Source of the DNA: Sodiomyces alkalinus F11
Taxonomy: Eukaryota; Ascomycota; Sordariomycetes; Glomerellales; Plectosphaerellaceae
NCBI RefSeq assembly: GCF_003711515.1
Contig: NW_021167085.1
Span: 1,094,575-1,158,574, forward strand
DNA length: 64,000 bases
Direction of reading: 5' to 3'
The notes beneath the pieces were generated by a model. That model had not been told where the DNA came from. It saw only the letters and a program-made list of their open reading frames with translations, and searched no databases. The translations under genes were made by a program, and so were the position numbers. Shown here piece by piece: positions 36,223 through 47,061 of this stretch. Each line of letters begins with the position of its first letter. The stretch's first letter is position 1.

Positions 36223-36732
36223 ATAAGTGTCAGCGCGCTGGAAAATAAGAGAGATTCGAAGAGAGTGCTTGACGGGGAGCTGATTCTCCGAGTTTGCACT
36301 TGGGTGTTTTCGTGGTAAATACGTACAGAACTCATCGCCAGCGTTGGCGTCAGCTTCGTCAGAAGCAGTAGACTTGAATTCGAGGCAGTCCCACAGCCAT
36401 TCGGGGTATTCCTCGTCAGGGAGCGCCACGGGGTCCGTCTGGCTCTTGAAGTAGTTGAGGCCGGTGAGGACGGTGCCGGGAGGGCAAGAGGAGGGCGGCC
36501 GGGCGGGCTTCGAGCCGGCGTTTCCGGCAACGGGTGCGTCGACGGGTGTCGAGAGGGTGGGCATGCTCGAGGGTGAGGCGGTCTCTGAGGCCGGCGAGGC
36601 TTGTGTCGTTGATTGTGTTGATGTTCTTGAAGGGGAGGAAACGGAAAAGGCTCTGGGGAGGAGGGTGCTCAATGGCGGATGAGTTCGGACGTTGAGTGCC
36701 GTGGCACGGCGGAGGCAGGTTCGGCAAATCAT
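35928..36732 (-). CDS. MRPL37: Mitochondrial large ribosomal subunit protein mL54 (MRPL37)
   Basis: Two exons, 36327-36732 and 35928-36184, giving 220 aa. The N-terminus [16 protein letters not shown] is Arg-rich without acidic residues, as expected for a mitochondrial presequence. A Ser/Thr/Pro-rich linker follows. The mL54 core has [35 protein letters not shown], then after the intron [19 protein letters not shown], and a basic tail [15 protein letters not shown]. mL54 is a late-assembling protein of the mitochondrial 54S subunit. The 142-nt intron (36185-36326) has donor GTACGT and acceptor CAACAG and contains a (GA)n microsatellite. Confidence 0.87.
36191..36221. repeat. (GA)n microsatellite in the mL54 intron
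   Basis: About 15 GA units, slightly interrupted at one end, close to the 3' splice site on the minus strand. There it reads as a CT-rich polypyrimidine tract just before the acceptor. Confidence 0.85.
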
Positions 36733-37343
36733 GGCAACCAGTTTGCGCTGTCTGGCTAACAGCAGGGTTTGCTTGAAGGTGGTGGTGGTGGTGGTGGTGG
36801 AAGTTGGGGAGTTGTTGCGACGCGGGTGTTTGGAAGTGGTTACTAAAATTTCTGGGCGGCACGAGCTTCTTTTACTCCGTCGACAGCGCTCCGGGTGAGG
36901 TTCCGAACCACCACACAACCACTTCGACTACACTTGGACGCTTTAGACGTAATTACTGCCAAACTGCAATTGTTATGAAAATTTAATTGACTGCTTCTAG
37001 TTACACATCATTCGCGTTTTCATGCATCTTGGGCCGATGTTCAAGGCCACCTGAGTCTATATTTGGTAGATGATTGTGCCTTATAAGCGCATAACTCGAT
37101 TGATTCATGGTGGTATATGTACATATTGGAACAGGGCTCATCTCCGGCTCATGCCCCCAGCAATGGGAGACACATTTGTCTACATTGTTGGGCACAAGCG
37201 GCCCGGATGATGAACAGTGCCGACTCTATGCCTTGATCCAAGATGGGAGATTCGTTTCCGACTTAACGAGCCCATGATGTTGTAGCCGACCGCCTGTCGT
37301 CTTGGCTCACGTAGCCGCCTAAGCGTCGTTGCTGCTAGTCCTT
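36733..37343. other. Intergenic, mL54 promoter region
   Basis: Between two minus-strand genes. A short GGT/GGTG repeat lies near 36778-36800. No gene seen. Confidence 0.6.
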
Positions 37344-37715
37344 CTACTCCTTTTTCGAGATGTAGTTCGTCTGTTGGAACAAAGTGCCGGTGACCTTATT
37401 CTCCTTGAGTAGCTGAAGGTATTTTTCTGCCAGCAGTTCGTCAATTCCCTGGTATAGAAGCGCATCCGCCGAGGAGGGACTCGGCTTACCTCTCAGATGA
37501 CCGCAGTTCTCCAGGTGATTCACGCCCTCACGCGAGTAGCACTTGCCCAGCTCCTCGCCCACAAGACGAACCATCATGGCGCCAACCCATTGTTCCCTGA
37601 TGATAGCGTCTTGTGCCTGCTTGAACGCCTTGTTGTCGTCGTAGTCAACGCCGTCGAAGGTGGGGGGCACCTTTGGCTTCTGAGCCAGGAACATCGGCGA
37701 CTCCGGGGTCGGCAT
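37344..37715 (-). CDS. Complex I 12 kDa subunit, PDSW/NDUFB10 type
   Basis: Two exons, 37490-37715 and 37344-37426, giving 102 aa. It matches the fungal 12.3 kDa NADH:ubiquinone oxidoreductase subunit (family of human NDUFB10): FDGVDYDDNKAFKQAQDAIIREQWVGAMM, KCYSREGVNHLENCGHLR, then EKYLQLLKENKVTGTLFQQ. It is an accessory subunit of the membrane arm, located on the intermembrane-space side. The 63-nt intron (donor GTAAGC, acceptor GGCAG) keeps the frame open, so unspliced RNA would insert 21 residues between HLR and KYLQ. Splicing is inferred because it restores the conserved HLREKYLQLL. The gene is divergent from NSR1. Confidence 0.9.
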   Translation of the reverse strand: MPTPESPMFLAQKPKVPPTFDGVDYDDNKAFKQAQDAIIREQWVGAMMVRLVGEELGKCYSREGVNHLENCGHLRGKPSPSSADALLYQGIDELLAEKYLQLLKENKVTGTLFQQTNYISKKE

Positions 37716-38206
37716 GGTGAATGAATGGGAAATTGTTGAAGGTGTCTCGAGCAAAGTGGATGGTTAGATAGTTTTCAATGCGACGAGGCGAACCGGGTCG
37801 GTTGTTCGTGGGCGAGCCGATATCGATGCCGTTGTTAGCACAAGCTATCCGATGTGACTGAGGTTGGCAATATTGTGGCCTGGATTGACAGGCAGCAACG
37901 TATCCACGGTACGTATCGGGTTGTCGCACCGCCGCCATTCTTACCGCCCGGCAGATAGACTGGACATGCAAGAAGAAAAAAGAAAAAAAGAAGAAGGCGG
38001 CGGCAGGCTCCACAAAAAAAAATCAGCTTGAGGACCCTGCAGCTGCCTCGAGTTTCGCATTTAAATCTCTGCTCCTTCCTCTTCCCCGTCCCTTCCCTTC
38101 ATCTTTTCACACCAATTCTTCAAGGAATCTTTGAAAAGCCCATTCAAAGTTCCTACTTCTCCCCGTTCCTTTACCAGTTTACACAGAACTCTACCCATCT
38201 ATTACC
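37716..38206. promoter_or_regulatory. Divergent promoter, complex I subunit / NSR1-like
   Basis: 491 nt between the two start codons. The NSR1 side (about 38070-38206) is CT-rich. An A-rich/GAA tract lies near 37970-38020. Confidence 0.5.
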
Positions 38207-39904
38207 ATGGCCAAGTCTACTTCTGTCAAGGCTAAGACCAAGTCTGGGTCGAAGGGCGCTGCCGACCCCTTGACCAAGGTCAAGAATGCAGGCGTCACCA
38301 AGGCTGCTGAGAGCCCCAAGGCCAAGTCTAAGGCCCTCGCCAAGAACATTGCCGCCAAGAGCTCGAATGGCAAGGAGAAGAAGAAGAAGAAGCCCACCAA
38401 GGTCGAGACCGAGTCCGAGTCGGAATCGGAGTCTGAGTCTGAATCTGAGGTTAAGAGCAAGGAGGACGACGGTTCCGACTCTTCTGATTCGTCTGCAGAC
38501 GATAGCTCGTCTGGATCATCTGACTCCTCCGAAGACGAGAAGCCGAAGAAGAAGGTCGCCAACGGCGCGACCAAGAAGGCCGCCCCTGCCCCTGCGACCT
38601 CGGACTCGTCCGAGTCTGAGTCTGAGTCCGACGGCTCGGAAGATTCCGATTCTTCTGAGGAGGAGGTTAAGCCCAAGGCGAAGAAGGATCTGAAGGTTAA
38701 CGGTGCTACGAAGAAGGCTGCAGCCAAGAAGGAGTCTGCCTCTTCCTCAGAGTCGGACTCGGAGGACTCTGATTCCGACAGCGATGAGGAGGGCGGTGCA
38801 AAGGCCAAGGCTGATGCTGTAAGTTACCTGTCGGGCGTTATCCGTTGTGCATGTCATGTGCTAACTAGACGCAGGGTTCTTCCGATTCCGATTCCTCTGA
38901 ATCCGATGCAGCTTCGTCCGAAGATTCGTCTGACTCTGACTCTGATGATAAGGAAGAGGAAAAGCCCGAGGCTGCTGAAGAGCCATCGAAGAAGCGCAAG
39001 GCGTTGGACGATCCGGTGATCCCGCCGAAGAAGGCCAGGACCGAGAACAACGGCGATCAAAGCTCCACCCTCTTTGTGGGCAGTCTTGCGTGGGCCGTCA
39101 ACGATGACATTCTCCATGGCGCCTTCTCCGAATTCCCTGATCTTGTTTCCGCCCGTGTCATCACCGATAAGGAGGGCGGCCGCAGCCGTGGCTTCGGCTA
39201 CGTCGACTTCGCCAACCCCGAGGCCGCTGCCGCTGCGCTCGAGGCCTGCCAGGGTAAGGAGCTCGAAGGTCGTGCCATGAACATCGACTTTTCCGGCGCC
39301 CGGCCTGCTCGCTCCGAGAACCCCCGCGACCGCGCCAGCGACCGTGCCCAGAGACACGGTGACACACTCAGCCCCGAGAGCGACACTCTGTTTGTCGGCA
39401 ACATTTCGTTTGATATGGATCAGGACTCAGTCCATCAGTTCTTCTCCGGTGCTGGTGAAATCACCAGCGTCCGGCTTCCTACCGACCCGTAAGTATTCTG
39501 GATCCCCCTTCTTTTCTCGGAAGAACACTCTCTAACCTTCCTGTAGCGAGTCTGGAAACCTGAAGGGCTTCGGCTACGTGACTTTCAGCTCTGTGGAGGA
39601 GGCCAAGGGTGCGCTCAACACACTGAACGGACAATACCTCGGCGAAGGAAGCTCAGCCCGTGCTGTCCGCCTTGACTTTGCGGGCGCCCGTCCCCCTCGT
39701 GAGGGCGGCGGCCGCGGTGGCGGTGGATTTGGCGGCGGCCGGGGCGGTGGTGGTCGTGGCGGTGGTGGTGGATTTGGCGGTGGTCGCGGCGGTGGTCGTG
39801 GCCGAGGTGGATTTGGCGGCGGACGGGGCGGTGGCCGTGGTGGATTCAGCTCCACCAACCGGGGGGGTCTTGGTGATTTCAAGGGGACCAAGATCTCCTT
39901 CTAA
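38207..39904 (+). CDS. NSR1: Nucleolin-like nucleolar RNA-binding protein (NSR1/gar2)
   Basis: Three exons: 38207-38818, 38875-39488 and 39547-39904, giving 527 aa. The layout is the nucleolin one. A Lys-rich N-terminus alternates with Ser/Glu/Asp repeats (SESESESESE, SDSEDSDSDSDE), which are typical CK2 sites. Next comes a nuclear localisation stretch (SKKRKALDD, PPKKAR). RRM1 lies at about 269-344 (TLFVGSLAWAVND, RSRGFGYVDF), and RRM2 at about 375-455 (TLFVGNISFDMDQ, GFGYVTFSSVEEA). The RGG/GGF C-terminus has repeated FGGGRGGG units. In yeast, Nsr1 acts in pre-rRNA processing and 40S assembly in the nucleolus. Intron phases (0 and 2) agree with the conserved RRM junction at TDP-ESGNLKG. Confidence 0.92.
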
Positions 39905-40669
39905 GAGCATCATGCTCAGCCGCACAGATCCGTCCCATGTCACTTTGGTGACCATCTTGGGGTACTAGTTGGGCCTGTTTGTTTGAGTTTCGCTCCTCGA
40001 GGAGCTGTGGGCTTTGGCTTGCCTCTGATGAGGCTTATGGGACCTGAGGGCATTTTGATTATTACTTCTTCACTGTGGGCCTGTGGCATTGCTTTCCGAC
40101 CTTGCGCAGTCGGATTCTACGACTCCAAAAGAGGGGCTTTACTTGAGTCATTATGAGGGCTATGATCGCACGAGATATCTACTGAAGTGGGCAGACGGCT
40201 TGGATCGCTGAGAGGTTTTTGGCACGAAGCTCTCTTGAGTCCTCTCGCGAGGCTCTCGAGGCGGACAAAACTTCGCGATCACATCTTCTGTGGGCTTTGT
40301 GGGCTTTCTGTGGGGCTCTGAGGGATACGCATGACGGCTCCGGCTGTCGATGAAGCTTATTCCCGTGAGCTATTGTCGCGCCTATGGATCCGCCTCGTTT
40401 TCTTAACCAGGCTGTTAGACTACTCCCCGGCGAACGTCTTCCATGCATGACTGCAGTAAGTATGCCATCACCCTGCTCGTTCCCAACATAGACCGTCGGA
40501 AGCTTGTCACTCTTGCTCAGGTAGGTAGTCACTGGAAACGGCGTTTCGGAAAGAAAAGTGTATTCGCAGAATAGCCCGGATTTCGGGGCTAATATGGACG
40601 GCCTAACCGTTGCTTTAACTTAAGTCTTTGCATGTTATTTTCTAACTTCAGAGTATGAATGAATACGCG

Positions 40670-40817
40670 TGTGACGGGTTGCTGAACTGGACTAGGGAGG
40701 ACCTGGTCCAGGAAGATAAAGATACTAACCAAACCACAGCACGGTAGTCCACTATATAGTCTTGATCAGAATGGAATAGCTTCTTGATACGATTTTCCTA
40801 TTTTCAATCCTATCACA
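40670..40817. mobile_element. Possible solo LTR relic (TGTGA...TCACA)
   Basis: 148 nt starting TGTGACGGG and ending CCTATCACA, so it has 5-bp inverted termini of the TG...CA type. A TATATAG lies inside near 40755, followed by an AT-rich end. I found no target-site duplication, so this is tentative. Confidence 0.3.
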
Positions 40818-41538
40818 CATGCACGCTGTGTCATGTGTCGTATCCGTGACTATTATTTACTCTTGACCAACATTTCTGGGCAGTCGAGTGTTGACTCAAA
40901 CTGGGAGAAGTCTGCTCTTAAGAACATGTTTCGATACCGTTGTGTTAGACAGGGTGTTCTCCCAAGGGACGAGGAACTGTTGGCGCCAAAGCAAGAGCAA
41001 AGACGACGCTAAATGGACTGCCTTCGAATAAGGGGCGATTAGAGCCCTTCTGCATATGGGTACTTTGACAGCATCAAGTTGGAACCTGCCTTGACTGGTT
41101 CGTGTCTAGTTAGTCGATTACGGTTGGTGGAGTTCTTCCGATGTCAAATGCAAGAGGTACATATCAGTAGTGATGTCTGTCTGGTCGGGTTTGCTCAGCG
41201 CAAGCGCAAGAGCGGGGTGGACTATGTCTCAAAGTGACGGGGTCGCCAGCCACCCAGGTCGTGGAAACACTACACTACATAGGTTGATCGAACTGAGGTC
41301 CCGGGGGTGCGTTCTACGGCGTACTAGAATCGCCGAGGGCTTGCTCGTTCGCATTGACATTTAGACATTTCGAAACAACGCGGTGTGGGTAGAATCGAGC
41401 TTCCTAGAGTTGGCAAGACGTTCGAGGAGTGTATGACGCTAGCAGTCTAATACGATCCTTTGTTCGAGTTGGATTTTATTAAGCAGCAAATCCATGACTG
41501 CTCGAAGAAGAAAACGTCAAGAAGCCATATAAAAAAAT

Positions 41539-41564
41539 ACACACACACACACACACACACACAC
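41539..41564. repeat. (AC)13 microsatellite
   Basis: Thirteen uninterrupted AC units preceded by a run of A. Confidence 0.95.
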
Positions 41565-42467
41565 TTAAATCGTTGACGACGCTTATCGCTTGTCTCGTCT
41601 TCCCCCTGTGATATTACCTAGACGGTACGTGTACTTCGTACTTCGCAGCGATAGGGACCACCTGACAGTTAGAGGCGGTCTGGTCAGATGGGAAGGCTTG
41701 GCCTTGTGCCAGGCTGTGAGTGGTCGATACGGCGGACCTGGTGTTATCGAAAAATCATGTGAGACTGTGCATTAGTCCAACTCATCTACACTGTACTCCA
41801 TACTTATCCCAACCTGATGACATCGTAATTCAGACTGGACATCACTGTACTCCGCATTTAAGAGACCGTGTCAGTACGGAGTACCCCACTATTCTTTCTT
41901 AAGTCCGGAATTTGGGGGGCCGGTCCGCCATCCCCACCCTCAACATCAGTTAGCCGTCGCGTGGGCGCAAGATGATGCCAACAAGCATCTTGATGGTGCT
42001 GGCGGCCTAGTCCCCGTATTCAGTACGTGTACAATAAAGGAATAGGGCGTCTCAACATTCTCACCGATACTTTGTCCCATTTACGTAGCCACATGAAAGA
42101 AAACGGCTCTTTTGTTTGTCTCTAGTTCCTTTTCTTTCGTTTTCTTTTTCCCTGGGTTCGGTTCACGACGCTTCTGCCTCGTATTTGTTTCCCTTGTCTC
42201 CATCTACCTAACTACCTAAGGTACCTATCGCCTTCCATTATCTGTCCGTGTGTTCTGAGTTAGGAGCCCAGTACCAAGTACCTTCAGAGCACCGCCAACG
42301 CGGGGTTTAACTTCCTCTTCTTGGTCCTGGAGGCAGGCAACTTCTCCTATCCCTTCACTTGCCCAACGCTGTCGCTGTCGCTCTATCCCTCCATCCCTAC
42401 TACGTACCCCAGGAGGCAGTCAACGTTCCTTCTATCATCCTATCGTTTTCACAAAGTGTTGGACATT

Positions 42468-43831
42468 ATGGAACAACAACCGAGGCTTGAGCAGCCCGTT
42501 CGGGCCCACCAAAGCAATACGGCAAGGTCGACTCGGTCCCCAACATCTACAACAAGTTCTCCGCAGAGGAATGATGGTAGGTTTCTTGATTCTTTCTCTT
42601 TGTGTCTTGGGATCTTATAGCGATACTAATTAATACATTTCTTTCAGAGTCGTGGGTTGAAGTGTCCTCTCAGCCCTCCTCTTCCTCCCTCTCCTCTCTG
42701 GGGGACGATATCGTCACTACTGGCCTCCGAGTTGGCAGCTCCACTACTCGGCGTCGGCGTCCCCACCAACAACTCCCTGGTCCACCCGCCACCCCTTCCT
42801 TTCATGCCAACCAGACTGTCGTCCAAGGTGGCACCAGTAGTCAAGAAGAATACGATGAAACCGAAAGCGAGGACGATACACTGTTGACGAGCTCGACAGA
42901 GAACGGCCCGGTGCAACGCCGTCAGTCGTTCCACCGCCCAACCCGAATCGAACGGGATGATTCGGATGACGAGATTGCAACGGCTCTAGGTCGCGCTACG
43001 GGCGATCCTGTTTTCAGGCCCCAGCCGAACGCCTTCTCACACCCAGGCGGCCGTACTCAGCGGAGCTACTCAACGACCTCAGCCGTCCCATCCCACCCCC
43101 ACAGCCGAGTGCGCCCTTCGCTGGGGCAAAGGTCAAACCCCCGCCCGCACCGCGGCGTGCCTAACTTCATGTCGCCATCCTACCAGGCCGACAACGACGA
43201 AGCCCTTCGCTCCTCGCTCACCACTCTCCTTTCATGTGCCGCGGCCGCTCGGGGCCTTCCCAAGCACAATCACGATCAAGAGGAACGCGCTCCCGCCGCC
43301 CCGGCCGGTGTCGGACCTAGCACGCAGCCTGTCGAGCTCCGACTGGTTCCTGAAGATAAGCTCGGGGAGCCCTCCGCCCGGGCTCCGCCCACGGCTCGAC
43401 AGCCTCGATTGAAGACCCCGGCGGAGACCACGTCCCCGAGGACCGCGTCCTCGCCAAGTAACGCTTCCGCTGCCGCTGTCGCTGCCGCTGACCGACACAA
43501 GAGGGGAGCTTCGCCCCAGTCCCGCTCCTCTCGCGTCGCCAAGAAGAAGAAGGTGGTTGCAGTCGAGGACTCGACGGGGGGTCTTCTCAGCCCGACGCTC
43601 CTGACGTGGGTCATGAGCGCCGGCGTGCTGGTTATCGTGTCCGTCGTCGGCTTCGGCGCTGGCTACGTTATCGGTCGGGAAGTAGGTCGTCATGAGACCC
43701 TTGCGGCTGGTGCGAGCGCCAACGCTTCCACTATTGCGGCCGCCGACTCGTCGTGCGGCAGGGAGGTTGTCCGGTCGTCGGGAGGCCTGCGGCGCCTTCG
43801 GTGGGGTGCAAGCGTCGTGGCATCGGCCTAA
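42468..43831 (+). CDS. Hypothetical single-pass membrane protein with candidate Atg8-interacting motif
   Basis: Two exons, 42468-42576 and 42648-43831, giving 430 aa. I do not recognise a named family. The N-terminus is disordered, and at the exon junction it has NDESWVEVSSQPSSSSLSS. W39-V40-E41-V42 with preceding acidic residues fits the W-x-x-[LIV] Atg8-interacting core. A long disordered Ser/Pro/Arg region follows. A short folded-looking block is FMSPSYQADNDEALRSSLTTLLSCAAAARG. KKKKVV lies just before one hydrophobic segment (about 354-377, LLTWVMSAGVLVIVSVVGFGAGYVIG), and about 50 residues come after it. This layout resembles organelle-anchored receptors, but the function is inference only. 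The intron uses GTAGGT and TTTCAG. A 24-nt poly-C run starts seven bases after the stop codon. Confidence 0.75.
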
Positions 43832-44766
43832 CCCCCATCCCCCCCCCCCCCCCCCCCCCCCCAACAAACCAAAACGAACCTTGCGCAACCGAAATTAATA
43901 CCACATTTGCTGGGGACTCGGTCACAGCATATGAATTCACGCGATGATGGGAGGCACCTGTCTACGAAGCCGCAATATAGATGGATCCTTGATACCATTG
44001 CTTAGGGCTCGGCCAGGGATATTCTACGACACAGGATGGGTTGGCGTTAAACATATCCAACGGTCACGATCGCCAAGGCTTTGGGAGAAATTCCCCATTT
44101 TTTTTTTCCTCTTTTGGTTCCTTCCCTTTGTAACTGAGGTTCAGGCGTTTGGTATAATGGTGGTGGGCGATGAGGCGGCTTGGAATTCGGGGACAATGGA
44201 GCACTTTTACCTTCCTTCTCTGGCGAGACTCAAGCCAACAGCAGACATCTCACTTCTCGCCCTTTGGGCTACCTGGAAAAGGATATATTCATAAACGCTG
44301 TACGCACTTGACATGCCTCGCTCCTGGTCTTAATTTGGGGGCCGGAGGCGGCTGGGTTTGTCCCTCGACCGTTTGTTCCTGTCTCTGCTGGGACGGTACC
44401 AGATGTTATAATGGAGATACGGTAGTCAGTAACTCAGGTGCGCGAAATGAACATAGCATAGCTTTATTGGAAGTTACAAGTCGCCATGCAACGTCAATTT
44501 TTTTTTTCTTTCTCTTTTTCGGTGCCGAATTATAGCTGCGCCATGTCCATGTTCCCAATATTGACGCCCTGACGACACTCCCCGTAAGAACCTCTCGTAG
44601 AAAACGTACGAATGCTGCCGCTAGCCTCGTGGTCCAGTGGTATATGGCCCGGAGAACGAATTCCATCATGCGTATTCCATGGGCATGTGTATTCTCGATC
44701 CCCGTCAGTGACTGGATGTAGGCCAGCAAGCATATTCTTTCAACTAGTTCTTGCGTCACAAGCTCT
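43832..44766. other. Convergent 3' spacer with poly-C tract
   Basis: Contains the 24-nt poly-C run, a T-rich tract near 44100-44120, and a tRNA-like A-box near 44629 that does not fold into a tRNA. No gene seen. Confidence 0.5.
43839..43862. repeat. Poly-C homopolymer (24 nt)
   Basis: Uninterrupted run of C just downstream of the membrane-protein stop codon; the minus strand reads poly-G. Length in the assembly may be inexact. Confidence 0.9.
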
Positions 44767-46192
44767 TCACAACGCACTCAGATCAAGCGGCACACTGCTG
44801 CCTCTACCGGCGCGGTAGCGCTTCGTGCCGCCCACAAAGTCGCGCGGCTTAGGAAGCATGGACTCGTCCTGGAACTTCCACCGCGGATCGTGAACCACAA
44901 AACGACCACCGACGCTGTGCGTGCCGAGAGAGGTGGCGGAACCGTTGGGAGGCGGACTCGGGGTCGTCGGGCCGCTCGAGTTGAGGGTGAAAGCGCTTGG
45001 GTCGAGCATGTTTGCGCGCAGAGTGGAGCCGGCGCGGCTGCGAGAGGGCGGTGCTGGCGGGGGGGAAGGAGCCGCATTCGGGGGAGGAGACGGTGCCAAA
45101 ACCGGCGGCGGTGGAGGTGGTGGCGGCGGCGCAGCGGTCGGCAAAGGATTATGGCTCGCGGCGCGGAAGGCAACTTGTGCTGCGAGATGCGCTGGGCCGT
45201 TGGAAGGGGGTGGCGGCGGAGGGGGCGCCGGTGCCGGTGACCGTGAAGGAGGGGGCACTGCGGAGGCCGCATGAGGAGGTGGCGGTGGTCGTGGAGCTGA
45301 AGAGGGGGGAGGAGGTGGTGGTGGCGCTGGTGGTGCTGGAGAGGAAGATGGAGGCGGTGGTGCTGGAGGCGCAGGAGCGGCGGTGGGCGGAGGAGGGGGG
45401 GCTGGTGCACCCGGAAGCGGAGGCGGGTTGTTGGCTAGAGATGAGGGCTTGCGTGATGTGGGTAAAGGAGGCGGCTTCTTCCCGATAGGGGGAGGAGGCC
45501 CCTTCTTCACAGCCGGCGTCGATGAGACGGCTGCCATTCCTGGTCTTCCTGGAATGGCGGGTGCTGCCCCGGGAGGGGGCCTGGGTGCTGATGCGGTCGG
45601 GAGTTTCGGTGCGGAAAAGGACCTGCCCCCCGATCCCGCTTCCGTGAGATAAGAAGCATCAGCCGACGCACCTGTATCAATACCACCGCGGCTTTTCTTC
45701 AACTTCGGCATTCCCCCGGCAAAGAGTCCGCCAAGCTGGGGCGCCGAATCCATCCCCGATGTTGGGCCATCTCTTCCACTCTGGTCGCTGTTGCTCCTAG
45801 CTCTATTTCCGAGGACCGGAGGTGCGAGGCCGCCGGGAGGTTTGGGCATGCCTCCTAAGCCGGGAATCGGTGGGGCACCTCCGATGGGTGGACCGGCTGC
45901 GTCGCCTCCTGCTCCCTTGCCTACGATAGGCGCCGAACGATCGTTGGTAACGGCCTTCTTCAGGGCCCGGCCCTTGCTGATGTCTTGGAGAAGGGCGCCC
46001 TATAAAAGTTATGAGTATTGAAAACGTCTAGGGCCGGCTCAGAGGATCATCACGTACTCGACCGGCACCTCCCGCTGGCCTCGCGGGCAAGTTCCCAGGC
46101 GGGGCACCCGGTGGGGGAGGAGGCGGAGGCGGAGGTGGAGGTCCGCCCATGGCGGGCATGGGGGGAGGTGGAGGTGGTGGAGGAGGAGGCAT
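44767..46192 (-). CDS. Verprolin/WIP-family actin regulator (Vrp1-like)
   Basis: Two exons, 46058-46192 and 44767-45999, giving 455 aa. It starts with [11 protein letters not shown] and a second proline run. The WH2 actin-binding motif sits directly after the intron: RGALLQDISKGRALKKAVTND, residues about 45-65. Long PPPPPP blocks separated by Ala/Ser follow, as expected for SH3 and profilin ligands. The C-terminal block GRFVVHDPRWKFQDESMLPKPR then KRYRAGRGSSVPLDL matches the part of WIP/Vrp1 that binds the WH1 domain of WASP/Las17. The protein would bring actin monomers and WASP together at Arp2/3 patches for endocytosis. The intron is phase 0 (GTACGT, TATAG). Gene content is highly repetitive, so the assembly here deserves care. 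Confidence 0.9.
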
Positions 46193-47061
46193 TCTGAAAT
46201 GATTCTTTGGTCTATATTTGTTGTTGACTCTCGGGCCCGAACTGGGCGGTTGCCCCCAAGACCAAGGAAGCCTACTGATGGGAGGCCGGGAGCCTGAGAG
46301 CGGTGGACGAAGACGTGATGGATAGTAGCTGGCCTTGATTATCTGTAGGCCAGGAACGGAAGACTTTTATAAAGGACGACAGGCACTGTTTTCGAGTGTC
46401 AGATCCAGAGGAAATGGTGGGGGAAAAAAGTGTTTCGAACGGTGACATGTATCGGGAGTGAGGTAGTAAATTTGGTGTCGAGGATACAAATGCTGCGTCG
46501 TCATCGTGCTGTTGGTTGTCGCCCAATGTAAGGGTAGGGACGTCGAGGGGAGCGACAGCCACGCCACATAAGGTATTGTGCGGCACAGCCACTGTGTACA
46601 AACACCTCTTAGTCATGTGATCATATGGAGCCCTCGGTGGAGAATTTAACATAAGATATGGATGTACACGTGTACTAGGTACCGAGTTCAATTGTGGGGC
46701 TTCAAATACCTTATGCAGGCAGGGACCGCTTTCCTACCTAATAATACGTACGGGGCGTTATGTTCGATGGCGACCAAGAGCCTCAACTTTTTTCTGTCGT
46801 CCAGTGATTGAGACCATCGTCTTCACATCCATTTTTCTCCCCCTCCTCGCTCTTCCGACGCGCCCACTCCTTTGGGGCTAGGGGTTACTTTTCGACTTAC
46901 CCAATTGACTGAAAGTGTTTCTGGTCCGACACGTACGAAGACTTCTCAGCGTCCCCCAATGCCTATAAACTGGATTTCGACCCCCCTTTGCGCAGACCTC
47001 TTCAATATCCGGTCCGCAGCGTGATACTCCACCGTTCTTATAAACATAGGAGGAAGCGAGC
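46193..47061. promoter_or_regulatory. Divergent promoter, verprolin / mitochondrial membrane protein
   Basis: 869 nt between the start codons. GGTACC and CCTACC elements occur near 46678 and 46734. No gene recognised. Confidence 0.5.

Larger units (their letters stand above)
39905..42467. other. Gene-poor intergenic stretch with possible LTR relics
   Basis: About 2.5 kb with no gene recognised. It holds two weak LTR-like segments, listed separately, an (AC)n microsatellite at 41539-41564, and, from about 42100, a CT-rich leader with TACCTAAGGTACC-type motifs near 42205-42225. Confidence 0.5.

Noticed and set aside
38191..38808. Antisense Ser/Glu-rich frame of 205 codons
   Set aside because: Mirror of the Ser/Glu/Asp repeats of NSR1 exon 1.
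40179..40532. Minus-strand frame of 117 codons
   Set aside because: No recognisable features; lies in a gene-poor, possibly repeat-derived stretch.
42945..42965. Minus-strand GTTCGATTCGG resembling a T-arm
   Set aside because: Falls in a coding exon (RPTRIERDD) and no other tRNA arms are present.
44612..44720. A-box-like TGGTCCAGTGG suggesting a tRNA
   Set aside because: No proper B-box and no 3' strand complementary to the would-be acceptor stem; at most a decayed relic.
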